Assembly: GCA_016280685.1 (NCBI GenBank)
Contig: JAEEHE010000101.1
Location: 1-7,305, forward strand
DNA length: 7,305 nucleotides
Direction: 5' to 3'
Origin: Caryophanales bacterium
GTDB taxonomy: Bacteria > Bacillota_I > Bacilli_A > RFN20 > CAG-826
Positions 1 through 5,614 of the stretch are shown here, piece by piece. How positions within the stretch are numbered: the stretch's first letter is position 1; each line of letters begins with the position of its first letter. Both the position numbers and the translations under genes were made by a program. Below the pieces are notes generated by a model. It was not told where the DNA came from. It did not search any database and saw only the letters and a program-made list of their open reading frames with translations.

Positions 1-25
1 ATACTAATAGAACGAGGACTTAATT
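1..25 (+). rRNA. 23S ribosomal RNA, 3' end (partial)
   Basis: The first bases, ATACTAATAG followed by CGAGGACTTAA, match the conserved 3' terminus of Bacillota 23S rRNA (B. subtilis ends ATACTAATCGATCGAGGACTTAACC). Only the last two dozen bases lie in the window. The exact mature end is uncertain by a few bases, because it is set by pairing with the 23S 5' end, which is outside the window. The 5S rRNA about 120 bases downstream on the same strand supports the call as the end of an rRNA operon. Confidence 0.85.
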
Positions 26-116
26 TCTTAAAATTTTTACTGAGTAAAAAATAATGAAAAATAAAATTTAAGGTTTTGGTTAACAAGAAAGAACGCATGT
101 GATAATATCTAGTTTT

Positions 117-135
117 GAGAGAACAATTTACTCTC
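117..135 (+). other. Short stem-loop in the 23S-5S spacer, possible rRNA processing element
   Basis: GAGAG (117-121) can pair with CTCTC (131-135) across a 9-base AT-rich loop, just upstream of the 5S precursor stem. The 26-143 spacer is otherwise AT-rich, has no tRNA cloverleaf and no plausible gene. A processing role is inferred only from its position; five base pairs is a weak hairpin. Confidence 0.3.
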
Positions 136-143
136 TAAAAAAA

Positions 144-251
144 GTCTGGTGGCGATGGCGCGGTGGACACACCTGTTCCCATCCCGAACACAGAAGTTAA
201 GCACCGTAGTGGCGAAGATATCCGCAAGGACAAAATAGCGAGCCGCCGGGC
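144..251 (+). rRNA. rrf: 5S ribosomal RNA
   Basis: The core ACACCTGTTCCCATCCCGAA, followed by ACACAGAAGTTAAGC, is the 5S signature of helices II-III and loop B/C. Helix I forms exactly between 144-153 and 242-251 (10 pairs including G-U). Helix II forms between 160-165 and 202-207. The molecule is about 108 nt, shorter than the roughly 116 nt of B. subtilis. The difference lies largely in the helix IV arm, where only a 3-bp stem TCC/GGA capped by a GCAA tetraloop (221-230) is seen. The loop E strands around 213-220 and 231-239 are recognisable. It lies on the same strand as the 23S end, as in a standard 16S-23S-5S operon. Confidence 0.95.
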
Positions 252-259
252 TTTTTTTA
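242..259 (+). terminator. Probable rRNA operon terminator formed by the 5S closing stem
   Basis: The 3' strand of 5S helix I (GCCGCCGGGC, 242-251) is followed directly by seven T residues (252-258) and an A. Upstream, T136 and seven A residues (137-143) precede the 5' strand of helix I. The stem therefore extends without a mismatch from 136-153 to 242-259, which is 18 pairs including G-U. No other hairpin with a T-tract lies between the 5S gene and the promoter of the next gene. The geometry is that of an intrinsic terminator, but the loop is the whole 5S RNA, so efficiency is uncertain. The same extended duplex would also suit RNase M5-type maturation. Confidence 0.6.
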
Positions 260-284
260 TTATCTACTTTAATATTTAATAAAT

Positions 285-293
285 TGCTATAAT
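285..293 (+). promoter_or_regulatory. Extended -10 promoter of the MATE gene, predicting a leaderless mRNA
   Basis: TGC followed by the perfect hexamer TATAAT (288-293) forms an extended -10 element. Only seven bases separate the hexamer from the ATG at 301, so the expected transcription start coincides with the A of the start codon or is within a base of it. At the -35 position (about 265-270) only the weak TACTTT is present, which is tolerable with an extended -10. There is no Shine-Dalgarno sequence before the ATG. Confidence 0.7.
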
Positions 294-300
294 TTTACAC

Positions 301-1665
301 ATGAATAAGATTCATCTTTCCGATCATTTCACATTTAGAAAAATATTCCGATTCACGATATCTCCCATATTGATGATGCTTTTTACATCAATTTATTGGA
401 TAGTGGATGGTTTTTTTATTTCTAATTATGTCGGTAGTAGCGCTTTTGCGGGAGTGAATTTGATATTTCCAGTCGTTATGATTGTGGCCTGTATTGGCTT
501 TATGTTCGGCGCGGGAGGAAGTGCTTTAGTCAGTAAAAAACTCGGAGAAGGAAATAAAGAAGATGCAAATCAAACTTTCTCTTTAATCACCTACGCTACA
601 TTTATAATTGGTGTGATTTTATCAATACTTTTCTTCTTTTTAGTCAGACCTATCAGCGAAGGTTTTGCCAAGATTAATTCTATTGAAACTACCAAAGAAA
701 TGATTGATAACGCTACCCTTTATGGAAGGATTATGATCGGTGGAGTTTTCCTATATATCATGCAAGGATATTTCCATCCTTTCTTCTCGGTAAATGAGAA
801 GAGCTTCCATGGTTTTTTATTCACTTTAGTGAGTGGTCTCACTAATATGCTCCTCGATTATTTATTAATCGGTGTCTTTAAATTAGGGGTGATGGGCGCT
901 GCTACAGCCTCATTAAGTGGGATGCTCATATCGACAGTGGGCCCGATAATATATTTTAGATTTAATAAATCTAATCTTTTGAGATTAGGAAAACCCCATT
1001 TCCATCTTGGTGATGTCGCTCAAAGCGCGATTAATGGGATGAGTGAATTTGTCTCTAATGTTTCCGGAAGCATCGTCACGATTGTTTTTAATATTCAATT
1101 ATTAAAATATATCGGTGAGAATGGTGTCTCTGCTTACGGCATAATCGCTTATGTGTGCTTCGTTTTCTTCGCGATATTTATCGGTTATTCCGTCGGTATC
1201 GCTCCCGTTATCGGTTTTAATTTTGGAGCCCAAAATAAAGATGAATTAACTAATATTTTAAATAAGAGTTTTATCATTATTGCTAGTGCGGGTATATTGA
1301 TGTTCGTCTTATCTTTAGCTTTAGCTAAACCCTTTAGTTATATCTTTGCGAATGATTATCCCGAACTTCATGAATTAACAACCAAAGCGATGATGATTTA
1401 TTCCTTTTGTTATCTCTTTGCGGGATTTTCGATGTTCGGGTCATCGTTTTTCACCGCGCTTAATAATGGCCTTATCAGTGCCATTATCTCTTTTTGTCGC
1501 ACTTTAGTGTTTCAATTAGGTAGTGTTTTTATCTTTCCTTTATTTATGGGCGTCGATGGTATCTGGTTTTCCATTATCGTCGCTGAATTCTTATCGATGG
1601 CGATGACTTTATTATTTATCATTCTCTATAGAAAGAGATATGGATACCGTTTATTAAAATCATAA
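301..1665 (+). CDS. MATE family multidrug/organic cation efflux transporter
   Basis: This is a 454-residue integral membrane protein of the usual MATE length, with about twelve hydrophobic helices in two halves. MATE pumps export cationic drugs or metabolites in exchange for Na+ or H+ across the cytoplasmic membrane. Visible family signatures are IYWIVDGFFISNYVG (31-45), GAGGSALVSKKLGEGN (70-85), NMLLDYLLI (182-190) with GVMGAATASLS (196-206), and in the second half GENGVSAYGI (272-281) and GFNFGAQNKDEL (305-316). The N-terminal stretch KIHLSDHFTFRK resembles the extreme N-terminus of related Clostridia transporters, which supports the ATG at 301. The closest known branch is MepA-like, but the substrate cannot be read from sequence. 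It is transcribed from its own promoter just behind the rRNA operon, with no leader and no ribosome binding site visible. It ends in TAA, and no clear terminator follows. Confidence 0.93.
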   Translation: MNKIHLSDHFTFRKIFRFTISPILMMLFTSIYWIVDGFFISNYVGSSAFAGVNLIFPVVMIVACIGFMFGAGGSALVSKKLGEGNKEDANQTFSLITYATFIIGVILSILFFFLVRPISEGFAKINSIETTKEMIDNATLYGRIMIGGVFLYIMQGYFHPFFSVNEKSFHGFLFTLVSGLTNMLLDYLLIGVFKLGVMGAATASLSGMLISTVGPIIYFRFNKSNLLRLGKPHFHLGDVAQSAINGMSEFVSNVSGSIVTIVFNIQLLKYIGENGVSAYGIIAYVCFVFFAIFIGYSVGIAPVIGFNFGAQNKDELTNILNKSFIIIASAGILMFVLSLALAKPFSYIFANDYPELHELTTKAMMIYSFCYLFAGFSMFGSSFFTALNNGLISAIISFCRTLVFQLGSVFIFPLFMGVDGIWFSIIVAEFLSMAMTLLFIILYRKRYGYRLLKS

Positions 1666-1669
1666 GAAT

Positions 1670-1687
1670 ATTATTAATATTAATAAT
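1670..1687. repeat. 18-bp perfect AT palindrome between the MATE and isomerase-like genes
   Basis: ATTATTAATATTAATAAT is exactly self-complementary. It starts five bases after the MATE stop codon and ends about 20 bases before the extended -10 element of the next gene, overlapping the upstream edge of its promoter. It could be a dimeric regulator site or an AT cruciform. With no GC pairs and no T-tract it is a poor terminator. In such AT-rich DNA a chance origin is possible. Confidence 0.4.
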
Positions 1688-1706
1688 GAAGATAAAGATA
1701 GTTGTT

Positions 1707-1730
1707 TGCTATAATACATTTGCTGAGGAA
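1707..1730 (+). promoter_or_regulatory. Extended -10 promoter and ribosome binding site that set the start of the isomerase-like gene
   Basis: TGC plus TATAAT (1707-1715) repeats the extended -10 seen before the MATE gene. No good -35 hexamer is present around 1687-1692. Transcription should begin near 1722. GAGGAA (1725-1730), the best Shine-Dalgarno sequence in the window, sits four bases before the ATG at 1735. This rules out the in-frame upstream TTG at 1702, which lies inside the promoter and would not be transcribed. Confidence 0.7.
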
Positions 1731-1734
1731 AATT

Positions 1735-2976
1735 ATGAAAATTAATGTCATTAGATTAAGAAGTGCCTTGCACGATAACAATAAAGAGATGATCAAAGAG
1801 AACGACGCTTTTATTGATGAACTCAATAACGAACTCATGGATGATGATTTGCTATTAGTGGAAAATGATAAAGAAGCAACATTTTCCATCGTCTTTGTGG
1901 AAAGCGGTGGATCAGAAACCGAATTCTTGAAAATCTATGATGAATTAGAAGATCCCATCATTATTCTTTCTAATGGCAAGAATAATTCTTTACCCGCTTC
2001 TTTAGAGATTAAAACCTATATCAATCAGCAAGGTAAAGATTCCCTCCTTTTAGTGGGAACGGAAGAGCAGATCGCCGATGGTATTAAAGGAGCTTCTTCT
2101 TTATTCGGCGCGATGAAATCTATAGATAACACCAACCTCGGTGTTATCGGCACACCTAGTGACTGGCTCATCTCTTCGAAAGTGGATTATTCTTTAGTCA
2201 AAGATAAATATAATATCAATTTAATTGATATTCCTATGAAAGAATTAGAAATTGAAGTAAAGAAAAATGTCTTGGATGACGTTCCTCATTACGAACAATT
2301 ACAAAAGAAATTTAAAAATAAAGAAACCTTAGATGGCGCGTTATATTTCTATTCTGCCTTAAAGAGAATTATCAAACGTTATAACTTATCCGGTTTAACC
2401 TTAAGATGCTTCGATTTATTAGCCCCTTATAAAAACACCGCTTGCTTAGCTTTTGGTTTATTAAATGAAGAAGGAATTACCGCAGCTTGTGAAGGAGATG
2501 TCCCTTCTTTATTAACGATGTATTTTGTGAGATCTTTAACGGGCATGCCATCATTCCAAACCAATCCTTCTAACGTCGATTTAAAAGGAAACACTATTTT
2601 ATTCGCACATTGCACTTTGCCCCTTAATATGACCCAAAAATACACATTAACCACACATTTTGAAAGTGGTTTAGGTATTGGGATTAAAGGCGAAATGCCT
2701 TTAGGCAAGATTTCCGTCGTCAAATTAGCTCCATCTTTAAAGTGTGATGATTCCGTATCTTTCTACGGCACGATTAAAAGAAATCTATCCTTACCAAATT
2801 ACTGCCGTACCCAGATAGAAGTGGAACCGGATGAAAATGGTTTTATCTCTTTATTTAAAGATAATTTCGGTAACCATATGATTATTACCTACGCGGACTG
2901 TGTTGGTTCATTCTATACTTTATTACACATCTACGATTCTCGTTATGATGATAAAATAAAAGAAGAAAAGAAATAA
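1735..2976 (+). CDS. L-fucose isomerase-like protein (COG2407 family), specific substrate unknown
   Basis: The protein has 413 residues from the ATG at 1735, chosen because GAGGAA sits just before it. The C-terminal half carries the pattern of the L-fucose/L-arabinose isomerase fold: LTLRCFDLL (221-229), NEEGITAACEGDVPSLLTM (244-262), LFAHCTLPLNM (289-299), HFESGLGIGIKGE (308-320), LPNYCRTQIEV (353-363) and GNHMII (379-384). In characterised isomerases the metal is held by Glu, Asp and His. Candidates here are D227, E253, D255 and H308, by inference. The N-terminal half (1-200) is less conserved and includes a GVIGTPSDWLISS segment (136-148), which resembles family members. Many COG2407 proteins have no proven activity, so it may act on another sugar. 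It is cytosolic, with no signal peptide. It has its own promoter, and its stop overlaps the next start by one base, implying coupled translation with a small membrane protein. No sugar kinase, aldolase or transporter of a fucose pathway is nearby. Confidence 0.8.
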   Translation: MKINVIRLRSALHDNNKEMIKENDAFIDELNNELMDDDLLLVENDKEATFSIVFVESGGSETEFLKIYDELEDPIIILSNGKNNSLPASLEIKTYINQQGKDSLLLVGTEEQIADGIKGASSLFGAMKSIDNTNLGVIGTPSDWLISSKVDYSLVKDKYNINLIDIPMKELEIEVKKNVLDDVPHYEQLQKKFKNKETLDGALYFYSALKRIIKRYNLSGLTLRCFDLLAPYKNTACLAFGLLNEEGITAACEGDVPSLLTMYFVRSLTGMPSFQTNPSNVDLKGNTILFAHCTLPLNMTQKYTLTTHFESGLGIGIKGEMPLGKISVVKLAPSLKCDDSVSFYGTIKRNLSLPNYCRTQIEVEPDENGFISLFKDNFGNHMIITYADCVGSFYTLLHIYDSRYDDKIKEEKK

Positions 2977-3455
2977 TGAAGATTACTAAAAGCAGTGTCG
3001 TTTACACTTTTTTGATTAACATACCTGTTACTGCCACACTCACATTGACTGCGCAGTTTTTAACCAACGGTGGTTTTAGAGTGGTGGTCCCTGATGTTTT
3101 TGTGAATTATGCGATATCTTTTCCTATAGCTATTGCTATAGGTCTCTTCGTTCCTCTCATGCATATCGGAAAATGGTTTACCGCGTTGTTCGGTGTCGCT
3201 AACGAAACGTATACGAATAATTTATCCTACCGTTGTCATGCGACATTCATTGGCTCTGTCATTTATTCTCTAATACTTTCACCTTTGTCTTATTTGATTA
3301 ATCGATTGATTTACGCACCTGGATATCCAATTGGGCAATATTTCCTCGACTGCGCAAAAACGATACCTGTCATGATCGCGGTGGGATTTGTCTCATCTTT
3401 ATTCTTCGATATCCCAGCGTATCAAGTTGCGCACAAAATTGATCCGAGTTTTTAA
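2976..3455 (+). CDS. Small four-helix membrane protein of unknown function, possibly a DUF2798-like tandem
   Basis: The protein has 159 residues with four predicted transmembrane helices at about 9-29, 42-63, 88-110 and 126-146. The two halves look alike in layout: a helix, a short loop with Gly/Pro, then a helix followed by a charged segment (HIGKWF at 63-68, then AHKIDP at 152-157). This suggests an ancient duplication of a two-helix unit, as in DUF2798-type proteins. The resemblance is by layout and is not a confident family call. The ATG overlaps the stop of the upstream gene (TAATG), so translation is probably coupled; only a weak purine-rich stretch, AGAAGAAAAG, precedes it. Codon use differs from its neighbours: six ATA codons, and Leu encoded by TTG six times and TTA only three, whereas the flanking genes favour TTA. 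A strong terminator follows the stop. No function is assigned. Confidence 0.75.
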   Translation: MKITKSSVVYTFLINIPVTATLTLTAQFLTNGGFRVVVPDVFVNYAISFPIAIAIGLFVPLMHIGKWFTALFGVANETYTNNLSYRCHATFIGSVIYSLILSPLSYLINRLIYAPGYPIGQYFLDCAKTIPVMIAVGFVSSLFFDIPAYQVAHKIDPSF

Positions 3456-3460
3456 AAAGT

Positions 3461-3484
3461 CTTCTCTTCATGAGAAGTTTTTTT
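3461..3484 (+). terminator. Intrinsic terminator after the isomerase-like/membrane protein unit
   Basis: CTTCTC (3461-3466) pairs with GAGAAG (3472-3477) around the loop TTCAT, followed by seven T residues (3478-3484), an A and five more T. An A-run lies upstream (3454-3458), so part of the stem can extend. It starts six bases after the stop codon and separates this unit from the Asp23 promoter. Confidence 0.88.
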
Positions 3485-3500
3485 ATTTTTCAAGTCTTGC

Positions 3501-3542
3501 GTATATGTATGTGCGCTTGACATATATGAGTGAAACATATAC
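3501..3542. repeat. Inverted and direct repeats around the Asp23-operon promoter, candidate operator
   Basis: GTATATGT (3501-3508) and ACATATAC (3535-3542) are perfect inverted repeats. A third ACATAT lies at 3520-3525, within the palindrome CATATATG (3521-3528). The two ACATATA copies (3520-3526 and 3535-3541) are spaced 15 bp apart. CTTGCGTATATG (3496-3507) also resembles CTTGACATATATG (3516-3528). The repeats overlap the -35, spacer and -10 of the promoter, as expected for a repressor site. The binding protein is unknown, and part of the pattern may be chance in AT-rich DNA. Confidence 0.45.
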
Positions 3543-3545
3543 AAT
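3517..3545 (+). promoter_or_regulatory. Strong sigma-A promoter of the Asp23-fakA operon
   Basis: TTGACA (3517-3522) is a perfect -35 hexamer. After exactly 17 bases comes TACAAT (3540-3545), one mismatch from the -10 consensus. Transcription should begin near 3552, giving a leader of about 21 bases before the ATG at 3573. AAAGG (3561-3565) can serve as ribosome binding site at seven bases' spacing. It is the only promoter in the window with a consensus -35. Confidence 0.88.
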
Positions 3546-3572
3546 ACACTTTGCCCTTAAAAAGGCTAACTT

Positions 3573-3920
3573 ATGGAACAAAAAAACAATAAGAGCAATA
3601 GCTTGAATATTAAAACCGAAGAAATCATAAAGCTTGTAGAACAAACCGCCTGCAAGAGTTATGGTGTGCTTGCTATTGTGACCAAAGATGAAGTTGATCT
3701 CATCTCCAAAATAACCAAGAAAGGAAAAATGGAGAAAGGTGTTTTCGTGACCAAACGCTCCGACAATACCTTTGCTGTAAGCATTTACTTAGTATTGGCG
3801 CAGGAAATTAAGATTACTGAAGCTTTAAGAGAATGCCAAAAAAGTATTTGGTTTGTTCTTAACAAAAAGTATCCAAAAATGTGCCGGGAAGTCAACGTTT
3901 ACGTTTGTGAACTCCGCTAA
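3573..3920 (+). CDS. yloU: Asp23/Gls24 family protein (YloU-like)
   Basis: This 115-residue soluble protein has the small Asp23 fold (DUF322). It aligns along its length with B. subtilis YloU: an opening segment LNIKTEEIIKLVEQTACKSYGVLAI (11-35), then KKGKMEKGVFVTKRSDNTFAVSIYLVLAQEIKITEA (49-84), and the closing VNVYVCEL (107-114). The family is conserved in Bacillota and linked to the cell envelope and alkaline stress, but the biochemical role of the single-domain YloU type is not established. It is the first gene of the operon, eight bases before fakA. The yloU-yloV pair is one of the most constant arrangements in Bacillota, which supports both calls. The ATG at 3573 follows AAAGG and a strong promoter, so this start is well supported. 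Confidence 0.9.
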   Translation: MEQKNNKSNSLNIKTEEIIKLVEQTACKSYGVLAIVTKDEVDLISKITKKGKMEKGVFVTKRSDNTFAVSIYLVLAQEIKITEALRECQKSIWFVLNKKYPKMCREVNVYVCELR

Positions 3921-3928
3921 AAGAAGTT

Positions 3929-5608
3929 ATGAAAACAATTAATGGTCAAACCCTGAAACAAATGCTAATTTCAGGTGGCAACAACCTCTATAATCATTAT
4001 CCAGAAGTTGATGCTCTCAATGTTTTCCCAGTCCCTGATGGTGATACTGGTATGAACATGAACCTCACTATGACCAGTGGGGCTAAAGAAATTCAAAACC
4101 GCTCTGACTCTGATGCCTATGAAATCGCTAAGGCTTTTTCACGTGGCTTATTAATGGGTGCCAGAGGTAATTCTGGTGTTATCACCAGTCAGATCTTCCG
4201 TGGTTTTTCCCAAGGTTTAGAAGGCAAACAAGAAGCTAACGCTTTAGAATTTGCCGAAGCTTGGCAAAAAGGCGTGGAAGTCGCTTATAAAGCAGTTATT
4301 CGTCCTGTGGAAGGTACTATCCTCACAGTTGTTAGAGAATCTTGCCAATATTTACATGATAATGTAAAAGCTAATTTCTCTATCGAAAAATGTATGGAAT
4401 ACCTCATTAAGGAAGGCAAAGAATCCTTAAAGAGAACCCCTGAATTATTACCAATTTTAAAAGAAGTTGGCGTTATCGATAGTGGCGGACAAGGTTTAAT
4501 TTATATCTACGAAGGTATGTTAGCCGCTGCCCAAGGTAACTTTATCGAAAGAAGCCAAGCTACTGCTACAGATGCCGAGAATCCCATTATCGCTGCCGGT
4601 GCTTCTATGGAAGAAGATGAATTCGGTTATTGTACAGAATTCATTATGTCCTTAGGTCCAGACACCGTGAAGAAACCATTTAATGAAAAGAGATTTACCA
4701 ATATCTTAAACAGCCATGGTAATTCCTTAGTGGTCGTGAGAGATGAAGATATCGTCAAAGTTCACGTTCATACATTAACACCTGGTCACGTCTTAAATTA
4801 TGCACAACAATTCGGTGAATTCTTAAAACTCAAAATTGAGAATATGACCGAACAACATCACCAATTAGCGACTGGTGCCTTATCACCAGAAGATGCTCAT
4901 ACCGATTTGATCCCCGAACCCGAAGAAGCTCCTAAAGAAAAGAGTGAATACGCTTTAATCGCTGTTAGTAGTGGTCCTGGTATCGATGAATTCTTTAAAG
5001 AAATCGGTGTTAGCGAAATCGTTAAAGGTGGACAAACAATGAACCCATCTAGCGAAGACTTCTTAGCAGCGATTAAACACGCGAACGCGAAGAATGTTTA
5101 TATCTTCCCCAATAACTCCAATATCGTGATGGCGGCAAGCCAAGCCAGTGAGATGGTGGAAGATGAAGAGATGAATGTCTATGTCATTCCTAGCAAGACC
5201 ATTCTCCAAGGTATTTCCTCCTCTATTATGTTCAATAACGAAGCATCTCCAGAAGAAAACTTCGAAGAAATGAAGGCTGCTTTAACTAATGTTAAATCTG
5301 GCGAAGTCACCTTTGCGATTAGAGATAGCGAAATCAATGGTGTTCACGTGAAGAAAGATGACTTCATCGCTATTATGGAAAAAGAAATCGTTGCGGATGA
5401 TAAAGACAAATTAGTCGTCTTAAAATCCTTATTAGCGAAGATGATTGATGATTTCTCCTCTTTAATTACCTTAATCGTCGGAGAAGGTGTTTCTGAAGAA
5501 GAAGTCGAACAAATTAAAGAATATATCGCTAAAGAATATAGCGATTTAGACTTAGATTTACATATCGGTCAACAACCAGTCTATTCATTCTTAGTGGGAG
5601 TAGAATAA
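3929..5608 (+). CDS. fakA: Fatty acid kinase catalytic subunit FakA (DAK2/YloV family)
   Basis: FakA phosphorylates exogenous fatty acids bound to a FakB (DegV-family) partner, giving acyl-phosphate for phospholipid synthesis via PlsX/PlsY. All three domains are present and the 559-residue length is normal. The N-terminal DhaL-type kinase domain (about 1-200) has NVFPVPDGDTGMNMNLTM (31-48), with D37 and D39 as Mg-ATP ligands, then GARGNSGV (77-84), RPVEGTILTVVRE (125-137) and VIDSGGQGL (182-190). The middle domain (about 225-315) has YCTEF with C235, and KVHVHTLTPGHVL with H279 and H281, matching the proposed zinc site of S. aureus FakA, followed by ENMTEQHHQL. An acidic, proline-containing linker (320-340) leads to the C-terminal domain (about 340-559), with SSGPGIDEFFKEIG (347-360), GGQTMNPS (367-374) and IFPNNSNIVMAA (392-403). 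No FakB gene is in the window. It is co-transcribed with the Asp23 gene. Confidence 0.96.
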   Translation: MKTINGQTLKQMLISGGNNLYNHYPEVDALNVFPVPDGDTGMNMNLTMTSGAKEIQNRSDSDAYEIAKAFSRGLLMGARGNSGVITSQIFRGFSQGLEGKQEANALEFAEAWQKGVEVAYKAVIRPVEGTILTVVRESCQYLHDNVKANFSIEKCMEYLIKEGKESLKRTPELLPILKEVGVIDSGGQGLIYIYEGMLAAAQGNFIERSQATATDAENPIIAAGASMEEDEFGYCTEFIMSLGPDTVKKPFNEKRFTNILNSHGNSLVVVRDEDIVKVHVHTLTPGHVLNYAQQFGEFLKLKIENMTEQHHQLATGALSPEDAHTDLIPEPEEAPKEKSEYALIAVSSGPGIDEFFKEIGVSEIVKGGQTMNPSSEDFLAAIKHANAKNVYIFPNNSNIVMAASQASEMVEDEEMNVYVIPSKTILQGISSSIMFNNEASPEENFEEMKAALTNVKSGEVTFAIRDSEINGVHVKKDDFIAIMEKEIVADDKDKLVVLKSLLAKMIDDFSSLITLIVGEGVSEEEVEQIKEYIAKEYSDLDLDLHIGQQPVYSFLVGVE

Positions 5609-5614
5609 TTATTT

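Noticed and set aside
76..106. Possible promoter in the 23S-5S spacer (TTGGTT and TGT-GATAAT)
   Set aside because: The spacing of 19 bases is poor and 5S is expected to be co-transcribed with 23S; the match is not strong enough in AT-rich DNA.
1702..1734. In-frame upstream TTG start extending the isomerase-like protein by 11 residues
   Set aside because: The stretch contains the TATAAT promoter element and the GAGGAA ribosome binding site of the ATG at 1735, so it would not be transcribed, and the added residues do not resemble the family.
1680..1889. Minus-strand open frame of 69 codons, Ser/Leu-rich
   Set aside because: It lies antisense to the promoter and 5' end of the isomerase-like gene, has no ribosome binding site that I can see, and its composition is what an antisense frame gives.
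2427..2723. Minus-strand open frame of 98 codons
   Set aside because: It is fully antisense to the most conserved part of the COG2407 protein and shows no family motif.
3388..3606. Plus-strand open frame of 72 codons spanning the terminator and promoter before the Asp23 gene
   Set aside because: It crosses a strong terminator and a consensus promoter and overlaps two better supported genes in another frame.
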